Assembly (NCBI RefSeq): GCF_000003815.2
Contig: NC_049986.1
Coordinates: forward strand, 1,393,476 to 1,457,475
Direction of reading: 5' to 3'
DNA length: 64,000 nt
Source of the DNA: Branchiostoma floridae
Taxonomy: Eukaryota > Chordata > Leptocardii > Amphioxiformes > Branchiostomatidae
Position numbers and translations under genes: made by a program. The notes beneath the pieces are model-generated. The model searched no databases and was not told the origin of the DNA. It was given only the letters and a program-made list of their open reading frames with translations. This document shows, piece after piece, positions 11,734 through 22,990 of the stretch (position 1 is the first letter of the stretch; each line of letters begins with the position of its first letter).

Positions 11734-11909
11734 TAGCCTCTACCAGACTCAACATATCACTAGATAATGGTCAGATAGACAGACAACTTTCCAGATGAGT
11801 CAGCCGGCCCAAAACTACAGTTATCGACATGTCATACATGTACGTGACTGTTGTCTATTTAACTAGTTTGTACTATTTTTCAACAACATGTGAAGCCTGG
11901 TAGAGGCTA
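11734..11909. mobile_element. Short MITE with TAGCCTCTACCAG termini
   Basis: Left TAGCCTCTACCAG (11734-11746) and right CTGGTAGAGGCTA (11897-11909) are perfect inverted repeats. The interior (ATGGTCAGATAGACAGACAA...GTCAGCCGGCCCAAA) matches, in inverse orientation, the element at about 49440-49582 and more loosely the one at 25450-25570, giving three family members in this window. Confidence 0.75.
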
Positions 11910-12774
11910 TTCCACTATGCGTGCGTGTCTTCATCATTGTGCAAAACAAAAACGAGTAGCCACAGCTATTGTTTAAACAACAGTTGTATAGTATTTATAC
12001 CAGTTATCTTTGGCCTGGCAGTTTCTAGTAGTCTTAGTGGCATGCTTTTCTCAGGTGTGAAATAATTTCTTACGAACGCATTCCTTGCTGTAAGCAATGG
12101 AATGGAAAATAAATAAAGTTAAAAAAAAGAATTTAGTTGTCTTTTGTGTTTCTGTTTCTTCTTCACTTTCTAATTAACGCCGACTTGAAGACATTGGTGA
12201 CCAAATGAAGTTCATCTGACGGGGAGAGATATTTATTGAAATATTTGAAATAACATGTAATGTCAATTGTTAGTGCTTCAATTTGATAAGACTATATATT
12301 CACCGATAATAAACCTATGTAAGGAACGTTAGTGAAACTAAAAAAAGACAAGAAAGCTCCATAGTCAACCGTTTATTCTAGACTTTTAGCAAAAGAAATT
12401 TAGAAAGCAGGCAGCTGGGGCGCTTTATCCATAATTGATTCCTATTGAAAATGTATTTAGGTGGTTCGGTTAAGCCTTGAGGTCAAGAACAAGAGCCACG
12501 GACTCTTATTGATTATGTAAACAAGCATGCAAGTCAAAGATGCCATTCCAAATCGTTTGTGCCTTCAACGCAGATGTTAGGTGAAGAGTTGTAATTCTTC
12601 CTGAGTGACGGACAGACTTTTCTGGCAGTTCTATGTCTACGCTGAAGTTCACAACTGTTCGATTTAATCATATGAAAATAACAGCAATCAATTAAATGGG
12701 CTGTTGTAGAATTACGCAGTGAATTTTGGTGTCATTGAAGTGTGGGCTGGGATATTCTGTCTTACTGGAATCTT
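11910..12774. other. Intergenic, nothing recognised
   Basis: A polyadenylation-like stretch (AATAAATAAAG followed by an A-run) at about 12106-12128 suggests a retrocopy or transcript end, but no coding sequence precedes it. Confidence 0.4.
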
Positions 12775-12885
12775 TACATGGATCACAAGCGTCCCCTATT
12801 AATTAGGTGCAGTACTGCACCACACCATTACGAATAATTCTGCAGTACTTCAACTGATTACTAGGTGTCGCTTATGATCCATGTA
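12775..12885. mobile_element. Fold-back element (45-bp imperfect arms)
   Basis: Arm 1 at 12775-12819 (TACATGGATCACAAGCGTCC...) and arm 2 at 12841-12885 (...GCTTATGATCCATGTA) pair over 45 bp with a handful of mismatches, leaving a 21-nt loop. It is probably a short MITE. Transcribed, it would give a long hairpin. Confidence 0.75.
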
Positions 12886-13379
12886 CCGACTATAGTTAGG
12901 TCGAGTTGTTTTCCTTTGCTTCAGTCTTCACCGTCGCCAGTCTTTTGTTACACAAAGTAAAGAAAGAAAGTGTAAAGATGGCTTTATGGCAGTGAAAATA
13001 GGAGAACTCAACGACACGAATTACTATATGATCCTGTATATATTTGCTTTTGTGTTAAAAGAGACACTTGGAATAAAATGTGTAAAACACCTGATAACAC
13101 CTGTCCATCGTCTGTGGGGAACATTTACTTCTCTGAATGACTGAAAGTGAATTATAAAAAACTGTGTAAAAGAATTAAAGTTCACTTTTGGCATACTAAA
13201 CATGAATACAGAGAAAGGTAAATTGAAGAGTCAAATACAAGTTACATTTTATGCAAGCTTCGTATCTTACACAAACGCAGTGCGTTTGAAAAAAAACAAA
13301 TAATCTGTTGAATACTTTAAAAGTAACCAATAAAAAATTCTAGTCCACACCATGTACATGTAGCTATATATAGATCTAA
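12886..13379. other. Intergenic, nothing recognised
   Basis: AT-rich, with no frame of interest and no RNA gene recognised. Confidence 0.4.
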
Positions 13380-14210
13380 TGCGTTCATACGACGCAGTTG
13401 TGTCATCAGGCTATTTCCCGACCTGACCTGACCTATGCCCAGGCGTGTGCGCTCGCCCATTGGTCAGCCCATTTGATGAGATTAGGAAGGGAAGGGCCCG
13501 CGGCAGGTATGAAGGAAGGGGTGGTCTTGTTTCCGTACAAGCTGGCCTGATGACACACGTTATGGGAGCCAAACAACTTGCCTGATTATCTACATAGTAG
13601 CAGCGTATCAGGGATCGGTGCTTGCTTTCTGTAGGCTGCTTTCTCATTTTCTTTCCGCGATTTAAGTAGCTCGAACATTCCTCTACTTTTAGCGTGCATT
13701 TAGTTAGGAGATGCAACGTTCCGTAGGCTTTAAAAGCAAAGCATACTTTCTTGGTCGAGACAGGGGGAAAAGTAGGAGCAGCCCGTCTAGTGCGACTAAA
13801 TGGTGTTAAGGAACCATTTGCGTCCGCCCACCCGCGTCGTACGCGAACACCGCTGTTGGAGCAGTGTTTCACGACAGTACTTTTATTTGTTTTGATAACT
13901 ATATGATGTTGTTGTTTTTCTTTCTGCCCGCCTTGACGAAAGTTTGAGCGACTTAAGTAACGGAAAAGTAAGGGAGGAAGCATCGAAAAGAGGCACAGCT
14001 CCCGTGCACATGGTCACCGATCTCTGATGCGTTCATACGACATAGTTGTGTCATCAGGCTATTTCCCGACCTGACATGACCTGTACCCAGGCGTGGCGCT
14101 CGCCCATTGGTCAGCCCATTTGGTGAGATTAGGAAGGGAAGGTCCCGCGGCAGGTGTGCGCTCGCCCATTGGTCAGCCCGTTTGATGAGATTAGTACACT
14201 GTAGCCCCTT
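13380..14210 (-). repeat. Dispersed repeat E, copy 1
   Basis: Matches 34470-35066 in opposite orientation, with shared blocks such as CATTGGTCAGCCCATTTG, GATCGGTGACC, TTACTTAAGTCGCTC and CAACAGCGGTGTTCGCG. The block GCGCTCGCCCATTGGTCAGC occurs three times here (about 13450, 14098 and 14160), so the copy is internally rearranged. The 190-codon open frame inside is not conserved in copy 2 and is not considered a gene. Confidence 0.7.
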
Positions 14211-14269
14211 CAAATATATACATCTGTTTGCTGAGATATTATTTCTGTCAACAAGGGAACACTGAGATC

Positions 14270-14640
14270 GAGAAACATGCCAAACCAACCATACTTCTGA
14301 GGCATGTTGCATTTTATTAAAGACATGTCAGACATTCAGTTCATCAATATCATGTTAGATTTTCTATAACAGCTAATTTCTAAAATCGACAGAGATTAGT
14401 TCAATTTGAAGGTACCACATATTTACTAAGCCTCAAAAAATCCCTTGAGGAATTCCAGTTGTTAGAAGGTCGAAAAACGTGTCGTGTTTACATACTAATT
14501 AACGGTCTCAACAGCATAGTTCATGTGCACGAGAAAACTACAGAAGTATATATATATAGAAGGGGGTCAGTTCAATCTCACATTACAGTACTAACAAACT
14601 TGCGACTTCTTATTAAGAATATATTATAATAATATCTTAA
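14270..14640 (-). repeat. Zinc-finger-gene 3' UTR family, copy 3
   Basis: Shows the landmarks of 5655-6477: an inverse AATAAA-like start near 14315, GAGATTAGTTCAATTTGAAGG, AATTCCAGTTGTTAGAAGG and CACATTACAGTACTAACAAAC. No finger exon remains beside it. It sits next to repeat E exactly as the copy at 33560-34390 does, so the pair was duplicated as one unit. Confidence 0.65.
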
Positions 14641-15060
14641 CTAGAGTTCGGCGACCTCATACCTCTGTGAAATGTTTAGAGCTTTTGTAGATGTTATGCA
14701 AACTACATACAGATTTAAGTGATATATGCGTGGTGATGTTTATCATTGATCCGCTTACACATGTTCGAAGTAAACAAGTCCCATCATCTATAGTTAAGGT
14801 ATTTCACCAGGCTAAATTGGCATTTTGACTTTCCATTATTTTCTCATTATTGAATTAAGAAAGAATGGAGCCGTCATCAGTATTGATAGATGGGCATAAA
14901 ATAATTCTAAATCTAATTTATTTATGACGTCATCAGGTTTGATTGCCCTTCATACTTTTCTATGAAATAATACAGCACTTTGGTACATACCACTGCAATG
15001 AAAACATGTTTTTCATGTGTATAATGATGAAAGCTACAACCTCGCGGTTGCGAGAATTGA
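14641..15060. other. Intergenic, nothing recognised
   Basis: Contains one GATGACGTCATCAGGTTTGA motif (about 14923), reminiscent of the interior of the TTAA MITEs, but no ends were found. Confidence 0.35.
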
Positions 15061-15712
15061 TATCTTCTAATGCAGGTATGGTTTTCACGGGCGTGGGAAC
15101 TTTTGGAAGCTGGGGATTTAGGGCGCTGTATCTCGAGAACGGATGGTGCGAGTACGACGATTTTTGGTACGTGGGTTGGGGGTGGTGGCTTGACACTCAG
15201 GTTTGATTTTGGGCCTCCTGGCGCTTGAACTTGACATTGCAGGTGACATTTTTGGTGTTTTGGGGGCACTTTTGGCGCTGTGTGTCCGGAACGATGCGCA
15301 CCATTGCAACGATTTTTGGTGCATGGGTGGGAAGTTGTTGCCTGTTGCCTAGGATTGACTTTGGGCCTTGTCGCGTTTGAACTTGACGCGGCAGGTCGAA
15401 TTTTGTGTCCGGGAGGGGTATTTCCGGAGTTATATCTTCTGAACGGTTGGTGCGGGCGCGATGATATTTGGCACATGTGTTGGCGGTGGCTGAATAATTC
15501 TCAATTTTGATTTTGGCACCCTTGGTGCTTGAACTTGACATTCCAGGTTACCTTTTGTGCGGGCACTGCGCGTGCGCTGTATCTCCGGAACGCAAGGTGC
15601 CATCGTGTTGCTATTTTTTTACGTGGGTTGTTGCTGGTGTCTTGGTGGTCAGGTTTGATTTTGGGCCTCCTAGTGCTTGAACTTGATACTGTAGGTTGAC
15701 CCTGTTTTTGTG
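15061..15712. repeat. Degenerate tandem repeat, about 150-bp period
   Basis: Four to five units share the order CTGTATCTCSRGAACG, GATTTTTGGTACGTGGG, GGTTTGATTTTGGGCCTCCT, GCTTGAACTTGACATTGCAG. The last of these starts at 15223, 15374, 15527 and 15674 (spacing 147-153). Long proline/serine-rich frames on the minus strand are a by-product of the repeat. The motif order resembles the repeat at 51370-51640. Confidence 0.8.
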
Positions 15713-17619
15713 TGGTTGGGGCATCCCCCTAATATCTGCTTGGTTTGGTTGGGTTTGGGTTGATTGATAGGTCTTTAAGCTTAGGTGTAGAATCGTCATC
15801 TGTTTTTGCACTGGCTTCTGCCACCTTCAATGTATCAAGTTACTTTGTATCAACAGTGTCTGACCTGCCAGATGATGTATTAGTATCTGTTGTGTATTGG
15901 TTAGGTACAATTTGAGTTTGCTACTTAGTCCGACTTTGTGGTGTTTTGAGAGCTGTGTAGTACTGAGTTTAAAGTTCTGGTACAAGTTCCTTTACCCTGT
16001 GTGGCAATCAGCAGAAGATACAACTTTCTAAAGTGGAGAAAAAAATGTATAGAGCTTGAGTGTTAGAGAAAGGTATGTGTATGATTTTTCCTTCTTGCTG
16101 TTTCTTTGGGTTTGCCATTTCCGTATTGTATGCAGGTAATTTGTAGTTTGGGGGCTAGTCATATTCGCTTGACTTTTGGGCCTGCTTAATCTACAGTACG
16201 GGCAGGGTTAAGTGGCAGAGGCTTTGTTCTGTTTTAAATTTAGTATCGTTTGTTGCATTTTGTCACTGCAAAAATATGATGAAATTGTTTTCCCCCTCTA
16301 AGCAACTGCTCATTGATTTTGTGGGATGTTTGCTGGGTGTTCACTCTGACTACAACAGCTTTCTGAACTTTTTAAAGCAGCAGCAGCTTGTCATCTATGA
16401 ATGGGATTGAAAAGGACATTTTGAATAGTAAATTCTGCTGTTAAATTTGGCTTAGGTACTTCAAGAGATTTAGGTTTTAGTTGGACGGATTGAATAAAAA
16501 TATCATACCACCCTGGGGACTAACTGTTGCTGCTGGATGGGGGCTACCACTATTCATATTGTCTATGGAACTACTGTAAAAATATAATTGGTCAAATTAT
16601 GCAAATAACCTTCCAGTGCCAAGTCATGTAAACGATTTGCCCCTTAAATGCCAAGACGATATCATGTCCAGTACGAGAAAAACATTAAAAAAACTGCAGT
16701 GATTAAATATTCTCATTAATTACGGAAATGGCCTCATTTGCATACGTTCTATTTAATTCTGTACATCTTTGTAAAAGCTAGCCAAACACCAAAAATCATG
16801 AAAATCCGGTATTCCTATCTATAATTATCCTCTTCGATTCTTTTAAATACCCTGCAATTCCAACACTAGTCGCTAGGCAGCCCAAGCTCACGTCTCTTCT
16901 TTCCGAGCGCAAGTCCTATGAATTACCCCCCAAATCGTGACCCTACTTGTTCTGAGCGCGAGATATACAACCTGGAAGTTCCGCTGCAGTACCAAGGGAA
17001 GTTGCTATCGGGCCTAAAATCGAAACACTTCCAGTGTTTGTCACACCCTACCAACACACTAAGTATGAAAACAATCCATCAAGCCGTTCTTGAGTTTTCT
17101 TGTTGACAGACACACAGACGCACAAACGCTAGTGAAAATATAACCTCCATGACATTTCATGGAGGCAATAACTGTTTACATCGACGCTTAAGTTAAAACG
17201 TACGTTAGACTCACAATGCGTCAGTGTAAATTGTTGTCGGATTTTTCAGACGTTAAGTCCACTGCTTTGAATTTAGAAGTCAAGGAGTACAAACACTTAT
17301 AGTACTGCGGAGGATGGTACTCAGGCTATTCAAGTCCATTGTATCCATACACAACTTTATTCTGTTGAACGAAAGCTCATTCATGATGAAGTTTTGATAA
17401 TAAAATTGAAAAGTGTAACAGAATACCCTTAATGTGGTTCTACTACTTTTCGAAAAACAACTGATACAAGTAATCATTTCCCTTCTCCCTAGATAAAGGA
17501 GATCTGTAAAGATGACAAGAAACTGTGTTGTTTTTTCTGACTACTTGTTTTGCCAGGTCACACAGAAACACACCTTTCTAGCTGCAGTCGGGTACATGTA
17601 TGTGAGACTAGGTAGTTTA
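15713..17619. other. Intergenic with dispersed-repeat scraps
   Basis: No gene recognised. At 17100-17170 the run GACAGACACACAGACGCACAAACGCTAG followed by an AACCTCCATGA/TCATGGAGG hairpin resembles the 3' end of a widespread invertebrate dispersed repeat. Octamer-like ATGCAAAT and ATTTGCAT occur at about 16595 and 16735, as in the array at 51.7 kb. Confidence 0.35.
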
Positions 17620-18015
17620 TCCATTCACTGTTGTATTACGCAAAAATCATTACATAAAAACATCCTCACTTGTATTACAAAAAACACAATCACCTATATT
17701 ACACAAAAACCAGAAATCACTTGTGTTTCACACATAAAATACAATCACCTGCATTACACAAAAACTGAAATAACTAGTATTTCACAAAAAAACACAATCA
17801 CCTATATTACACAAAAACACAAATCACTTGTGTTACACAAAAAAACACAAATCACTTGTATTACACGAAAAACACACACAGCTCTTTTGTATTACACAAA
17901 AAAATCACTTGTAGTACACAGACACAAAACAATAGCTTGTATTACACACAAAACACAGTGACTTTCATCATACAAGAGATACCATCACTTGTTGCACAGA
18001 CAAAAACTGACACAC
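17620..18015. repeat. Degenerate tandem repeat (CACTTGTATTACACAAAAA)
   Basis: A unit of roughly 27-35 bp around ATCACTTGTATTACACAAAAA is repeated about ten times with variable A-runs. The inverse complement of one or two units follows the stop codon of C4-like copies B and C (about 29800-29850 and 33373-33423), so the array grew within the 3' flank of copy A after duplication. Confidence 0.75.
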
Positions 18016-18082
18016 ACACTTGTAAGGCCTGACAGTGAAGGGAAATATGCGGACGTTTTCGCCCAGTTGAATAACTGGTTGT

Positions 18083-18578
18083 TCACATGGTGCAGACCAC
18101 ACACGTCAGCTCATAGCCACTGATGTAGGGCCCACAGGGAAGAGAGCCACACTGCGCCTCCACCAGGTACAGCAGGGCTCCGTTGAGATTGGCATTTGAC
18201 CCCGTCCTTAGGTTGGGAGCTCCGTCCACACAGATGAAGTTCTTGTTGCCGTTGTGGTCGTGCTTTTCTGACATCAGGTACCCGCTGTACTCCTTAATCC
18301 AGTCCGTGGGACAGGACAGACGGGCGGGGATCATGACGTGTGCGGACCGAGGCACATGACACACCGAGCAGGGGACGTCATAGTCCTGAGGGTTGGTGAT
18401 GGACCCCATGTTGTCTGTAGTGAAATAGCCATTACTATAACCTCGTACTCTGTCCCGTACATGTAGCTTCGGTGCTGAAAACCATCCACTGGGTTGTTCC
18501 ACTCCACACCTTCCATGGGCAGGCACTGGTAGTCACTTCCTCCTCCATGGTGGGCCCACAAACCACTCCCCACAACAC
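18083..18578 (-). pseudogene. Short-chain collagen C4-like gene, copy A, last exon (frameshifted)
   Basis: Terminal domain of the secreted or membrane-anchored short-chain-collagen-C4-like family: GGGSDYQCLP, YGTEYE, DYDVPCSVC, MIPARLSCPTDWIKEYSGYL, VEAQCGSLPCGPYISGYELT and VVCTM before the TGA at 18085-18083. A splice acceptor TTTCACAG precedes 18578, in the same place as in copies B and C. The exon is 496 nt against 497 in B and C. One base is missing near 18441 (after TACGAGGTT), so the upstream part (to YGTEYEV) and the downstream part (from GYFTTDN) lie in different frames. Unless this is an assembly error the copy is broken. The family's molecular role is not established; conserved cysteines suggest an extracellular disulphide-bonded module. 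Confidence 0.85.
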
Positions 18579-18703
18579 CTGTGAAAGGACAGGAAGGTTC
18601 TGAATATCCACTGCTTCCAGAAAAGAAGTCGAACCCTAAAAGCTTGGGTTGTAGTTCCCAGCAGTCAATTTCAGAATAGTCACTTATTCCCGCTTGCACC
18701 ATT

Positions 18704-18803
18704 NNNNNNNNNNNNNNNNNNNNNNNNNNNNNNNNNNNNNNNNNNNNNNNNNNNNNNNNNNNNNNNNNNNNNNNNNNNNNNNNNNNNNNNNNNNNNNNNN
18801 NNN
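18704..18803. other. Assembly gap (100 N)
   Basis: Exactly 100 N, the convention for a gap of unknown size. It lies in intron 3 of copy A next to a G-run at the end of a MITE, so the homopolymer probably broke the assembly. Confidence 0.95.
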
Positions 18804-19716
18804 GGGGGGGCTTTTTAGGCCCGCGCCAACTTCCATGTCCTTTAACCCCCGAACGGCTTAGGCCAGAGCCCCCAAATTTGGGGGGGTTTCCCAAAAAATT
18901 GGTGGCAACAAATTTGCGAAGGTGGACAAATTTTCCTTTTTTCGGGGTGCCCAGGCAACCGTTTGTTGACCGGCAGTTTTGCCCAAAAACCGTATTTTTG
19001 GTTCTAACAATGTATTTTTCACATTTATTTGCTATATTACTGCTATTTTGTTACATAAATAAAATCTTATATTATTTAGCATATCTTTCATAATTATATA
19101 TGCATAAATTATGCTAATTTGATGACGTCATCAGCCCAAAATCCAAGATGGCGGACCGTATGGCGAGATCAAGAATAGCAAGCTAATTATCCCTTAAAAT
19201 TTGTAACTACCTGGTATTTTTTCTTAAAAAAACATCTAAATGAATAAATTTAGTCTATTTTCATTGCCCTTTGTGATTATTTGTTGCAATAAAAGTATTT
19301 TTAAAATTCAAGGTGGTCGATATAATATGGCGGAGCCCAACTCGTATATTAGATGATTTTGACATCATTGATGTTGCTATTGGCAAAGCAAGTCGTAATA
19401 AACATTAGTATTCTGTTATCTGCACTTGTTGTTACATTTTTGTAGCATAACTTGAAGTTTTCTGAGAATACCCTTTTTCCATGGATCCGGCCAATATAAT
19501 CAAATTGATGACGTCATAATTACGTCATCTTACGTCAACGTAACGTCAAACGTCAAATACGTGTCAGATATTATGTCGACATCATGTCCTGAAAATTTTG
19601 TAGCCCTACGGTAGGTCGTTTAAGAGTTATCGGACTTAGAAGTGGAGGGCCTCAAAAGCCCCCAGTCACCCCCCGGTCCAGGGATGACCAAAAAAGCCCG
19701 GTCTGAATAGGGTTAA
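18804..19716. mobile_element. piggyBac-type MITE, copy 3 (in intron of copy A)
   Basis: The right end reads GTCTGAATAGGG then TTAA (19713-19716). In inverse complement it follows MITE copy 1 (229-873) block by block (ATTATGACGTCATCAATTTG, TTGACGTTTGA and others). It extends past copy 1's deletion point and resembles the last 350 bp of MITE copy 2 (AGTTGGCGCGGGC). Its left terminus is lost in the gap. The opposing duplication arm at 28.5-29.1 kb lacks it, so it inserted after the inverted duplication. Confidence 0.8.
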
Positions 19717-19946
19717 GTCACTTTCTTTCCATATACTGTAATGTTTCGTGTTGCAGTTAGCCCTCAAACAAGAACTTAAGTTAAAAATAAACACTCTCTA
19801 TTGTATTCATGATATCTGCATGTAAGAAGTTGTATGTTTCCAATGTCAGGGTGAGTTAATTGATTGATGGGTGACAGATTGTTGAAAGGACATAAGCTGA
19901 AACGATCTTTTTTACTGTAAGTCGTTCGTGCCTTCTATCTGCCTAC

Positions 19947-20097
19947 CGGAATAGATAGTCTCGGCGTTTTCACCACAGTTCTCCCTCCCCCACCGCACGT
20001 ACACGTGCCCGATGGACTTGTCGGGCGCTCTCCGCTCCCTGTGCGCCCCGCCCGCAGCAGTGCCGTTCTCTCGGTCCTCTGTACCAGGTGAGTCGGT
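19947..20097 (-). CDS. Short-chain collagen C4-like gene, copy A, exon 3
   Basis: 151 nt between an acceptor (CCTGCACAG before 20097) and a donor (CCG|GTAGGC after 19947). It encodes SPGTEDRENGTAAGGAHRE and then KSIGHVYVRWGRENCG...ETIYS, the YVRWGR-x-x-C segment that precedes the terminal domain in this family. It begins in phase 0 and ends with one base of a glycine codon completed by the last exon (Y-S-G-V-V-G-S-G). The length and both phases equal those of copies B and C. No collagen Gly-X-Y repeat is visible here or in nearby introns; exon 2 ends in phase 0, so a direct join to this exon keeps the frame. Confidence 0.75.
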
Positions 20098-20518
20098 CTG
20101 TGCAGGACGGGTAATCTATTTGTAACAGATGGAAAGAAATTGATGTTAACGACTGAAGCAGGTAGACAATACCCCATCTCCTGAACCCAATGATCCGTAA
20201 CAGTACGGGGCGTGCATTTGTTACCATTTTCCCACGGTTGCTTGGTTTTGGTGTTGTGTTGTTGAGAGCTTTGTCAGGTTTCCTTGAGGATAATGATGTT
20301 ACCTTCGGGGTTATTGTTGATTTGATTAACTTGACAAAATTGCCTCACTCGAGGCAGGAACAAACGGCTACGGACGTCCTCTAAAATGGGATGTAAAGCG
20401 CGGAGGTCCCTGAAATTACACCTTGAGCACGTTACAGATCCCGCCACACGAACCGATAAGTCCTTCCCGGTTTGAGTTTCGTGATCAAACTTTCTTACTT
20501 AGCTTGTACTTCACTTTA

Positions 20519-20690
20519 AAAAAAAGTCCCTTTTCTACCGTAGCCGACAGCAACAATGTGCAACGCATCTATCTTTCTGGTCAACACACCTAGTTTTTGC
20601 GCAACACACTTACTTCTTTGTGCTGCACACTTACTTTTTCTGCAGTGCGTTCTAGAGTTCCACACCTCCTTTTCTCAATAGACGGTCCTT
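20519..20690. repeat. Short tandem repeat around CGCAACACACTTACTTTTT, copy 1
   Basis: Several 20-24-bp degenerate units of the type (T/G)GCGCAACACACTTACTT end near CTCAATAGACGGTCCTTAAT. The same module occurs at 27715-27900 (its partner in arm B) and, expanded and in opposite orientation to this copy, at 25740-26035, ending CCATTGAGAAAGGGAGG. Confidence 0.65.
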
Positions 20691-21199
20691 AATCATGCCA
20701 AACAAAGAGCGCATTGAAACCCTTCCGAAGCAGTCGCCTGTCGCGTTTTGAGTACTTTTCTCAATATTATAGTTCTGTAGATTGTGTTTATATATCTTTA
20801 GGGTAGTACTTTGACCGTGAATATTGATATCGATAAAGTTCATAGTTTTTTGTCCTGGTTAGATCATTTTAACATTGCGTTCTGCTGCAATCATAACGCA
20901 TTCCTTCACCTTCGTCACATGCACAGCGACAACAGGGATAATGCAGTCAGTTTACAAATTGCGCCTAAAAGCATTTATTCAAGTGTCTATGATTTGGGAA
21001 ACGGCCAGACGAATCAGACAACATCCGTTGTCTTTTGTCAGTTTATAAGTTGCATCGTTCATTGTACTTTTGGAAACGGCTCCGATACCGTGCAAGCAAT
21101 GTCCTCGGTGCAAGTATGAGGCTTCCTCGGTACATTTCTCCACACACAAGCTACACAAAAACGCAACAAGCCATTCCTACCTAGCCTGACGAACTGTAG

Positions 21200-21638
21200 A
21201 CTCTCACCTCACCTCACCTAGTCCCATCCTCATCAGGAGGGTCGGGGACTATGGTTGTCTCCAGCACAAGTCTTCGCCATTCCTCCCTGTTTTTAGCCGT
21301 CTGGGTGCATTCCGCCAGGGAGCTGCCTGTCCAGTCCCTAATGTCATCACTCCATCTCCTTCGTGGTCTCCCCCTGCTTCTGGTACCGTTGATCTTTCCC
21401 TGCAGTATGTGGGTCGTGATGTTCTGTGCCCTAGTAACATGGCCAAAGTACTGTAACTTCCTCCTTTTCACCAGGTTTAGGAGTGTTCGTGTTATTGCAA
21501 GTTCAGCTAGTACTGAGTCGTTGGTGCGGTGTTCAGTCCAGCTGACCCTGAGCAGTTTCCTGTAGCACTTCATTTCAAAGGCTTGTATCTTCTGAGTGTC
21601 TTTGGCGTGGAGTGTCCAAGCTTCGCAGCCATAGGTCG
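21200..21638 (-). CDS. LINE reverse transcriptase, C-terminal part beyond the insertion
   Basis: Continues the protein of 22991-25231 after the insertion: YGCEAWTLHAKDTQKIQAFE, then RKLLRVSWTEHRTNDSVL, LQYFGHVTRAQNIT, GRPRRRWSDDIRDWTG and the end PDPPDEDGTR with stop at 21214. This is the standard C-terminal region of such elements (W-T-L...M-L-R-I-x-W...G-H-x-x-R...R-G-R-P-R-x-x-W-x-D-D). It is followed by the (GGTGA)n tail. Confidence 0.85.
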
Positions 21639-21645
21639 CTACAGG

Positions 21646-22960
21646 GCAATGACCCCTAATTGACGGCTGCGCAGAAGGTCCCCGGTGAGTCCCCACAGGA
21701 TTGATTTTTAAAAGTATCAGAAGATGTGTTTTTCTTTGGAAATGTTGGCATCTTGGAGCTGTATTCTACAGGTAAGGGTTGTAGGTTTTTTATTATGTCG
21801 AAAAAAACAGACTTTTAAGCCTGTTTTGGGTGCCTGGAACACTAGAAAGAAGTTTGTTATGTAGCTGTCATTGTAGTGCCAGATGGGGTCACCGAGTTGC
21901 GTTTGGATGCAAATCACCAGTCAGAAAGTTCCGAAAAGTTGAGAATGGACATTTTAGAAGCCGGGCTACCCTCTCAATGTTAGTTTTTCGAGAACGAAAC
22001 GTCAGGTAGGTGACTTTTGACAGCTTCTATTTGCCATTAAATGCATTATAAGGATAGGGAAGACATGATTGGTGGTCACTGCTCTGCCATGTTCGGCAGG
22101 GTAGTCAAGTTCAAAATTAGCAGGTGTCAAGACACTTCAAGTGATGCGGGAAGGGTTGTCAAGCATTGTCACAAGTTTTAAAGACTTCACGGAGACCCTA
22201 CTCCAAGGATTGGTCCCCAGGGAGCACAGGTGTCAGGAGGGATGTGGTAAGGTTTGTGGCTTTGGTTAGACTTCATATTGTTTAGCAAAAAGTGGCACAA
22301 ACAGGGGAAAATGGTAAAATCTGCTCACCCTGTCATAAGGGGACTACTCTCCATCAGTTTAGACACCAAAATTTGTATCTAAATGCTGTTAGACCACACT
22401 TTGGAGCAGATGATGAGAGTGCATAGAATGAGGGGGGGGGGGGGGTAGGTGTGTCCTTTGGGGCTTATATATCATTGGGGGCCAATATGTTCCCAAAAAT
22501 TGGTTATATGGGCAAAAGAAAGGCTTTACCTGACTCAACTGACTGAAATTTCTTGAGAAATTCTGCCATATTAGTGGTTTTGGGCCTGATTTCTTACTTT
22601 CTGTACCTTTTATTGATAATGTAATATGCACTCTCATAAAATGCTTCAAAGTCTAACCTGGCAGCTTTTCAATACAACTTTAGGTGTGTAAATGGTGGGA
22701 GAATACTTTCCTTATGCTAGAAAGAGCAGCTTTTAACTTTTTCTTCAGTTTGTGTCACTTTTTGGTTAATGCTATGGAGCCTATCAAATGCCTCAAACCA
22801 CTGCCAAAGCCTTGAGGAAAGTCCTCTGACACCTGCCATGAGATCCATTCCCCTGGGAGCATTCTTGGTCAGAAAGCTTTGAAACTTGGGATAATGTTTG
22901 AAAACTCTTACTCGCATCATGCGAAATGATTGAAACTTGTCAATTCTCAAGTTCGGGCCC
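21646..22960. mobile_element. Unidentified 1.3-kb insertion within the LINE
   Basis: Flanked by CTACAGG at 21639-21645 and 22961-22967. Joining the sides with one CTACAGG restores the reverse-transcriptase C-terminus (LAWPV then ATYGCEAWTLHAKDTQ). The ends (GCAATGACCCCTAATTGAC and, inverse, GGGCCCGAACTTGAG) are not clear inverted repeats. A G-run lies at 22432-22446 and a minus-strand AATAAA near 22615. No transposase or known coding domain was recognised. Confidence 0.7.
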
Positions 22961-22990
22961 CTACAGGCCAGGCCAGTGCCTTCAGTACCC

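Noticed and set aside
13411-13983. 190-codon minus-strand frame
   Set aside because: It falls in repeat E; the matching copy at 34.5-35.0 kb does not keep the frame, and no protein family is recognisable.
14922-15541. Several long Pro/Ser/Thr-rich minus-strand frames
   Set aside because: Three overlapping frames are open in the same tandem repeat, which reflects stop-poor repeat sequence, not a gene.
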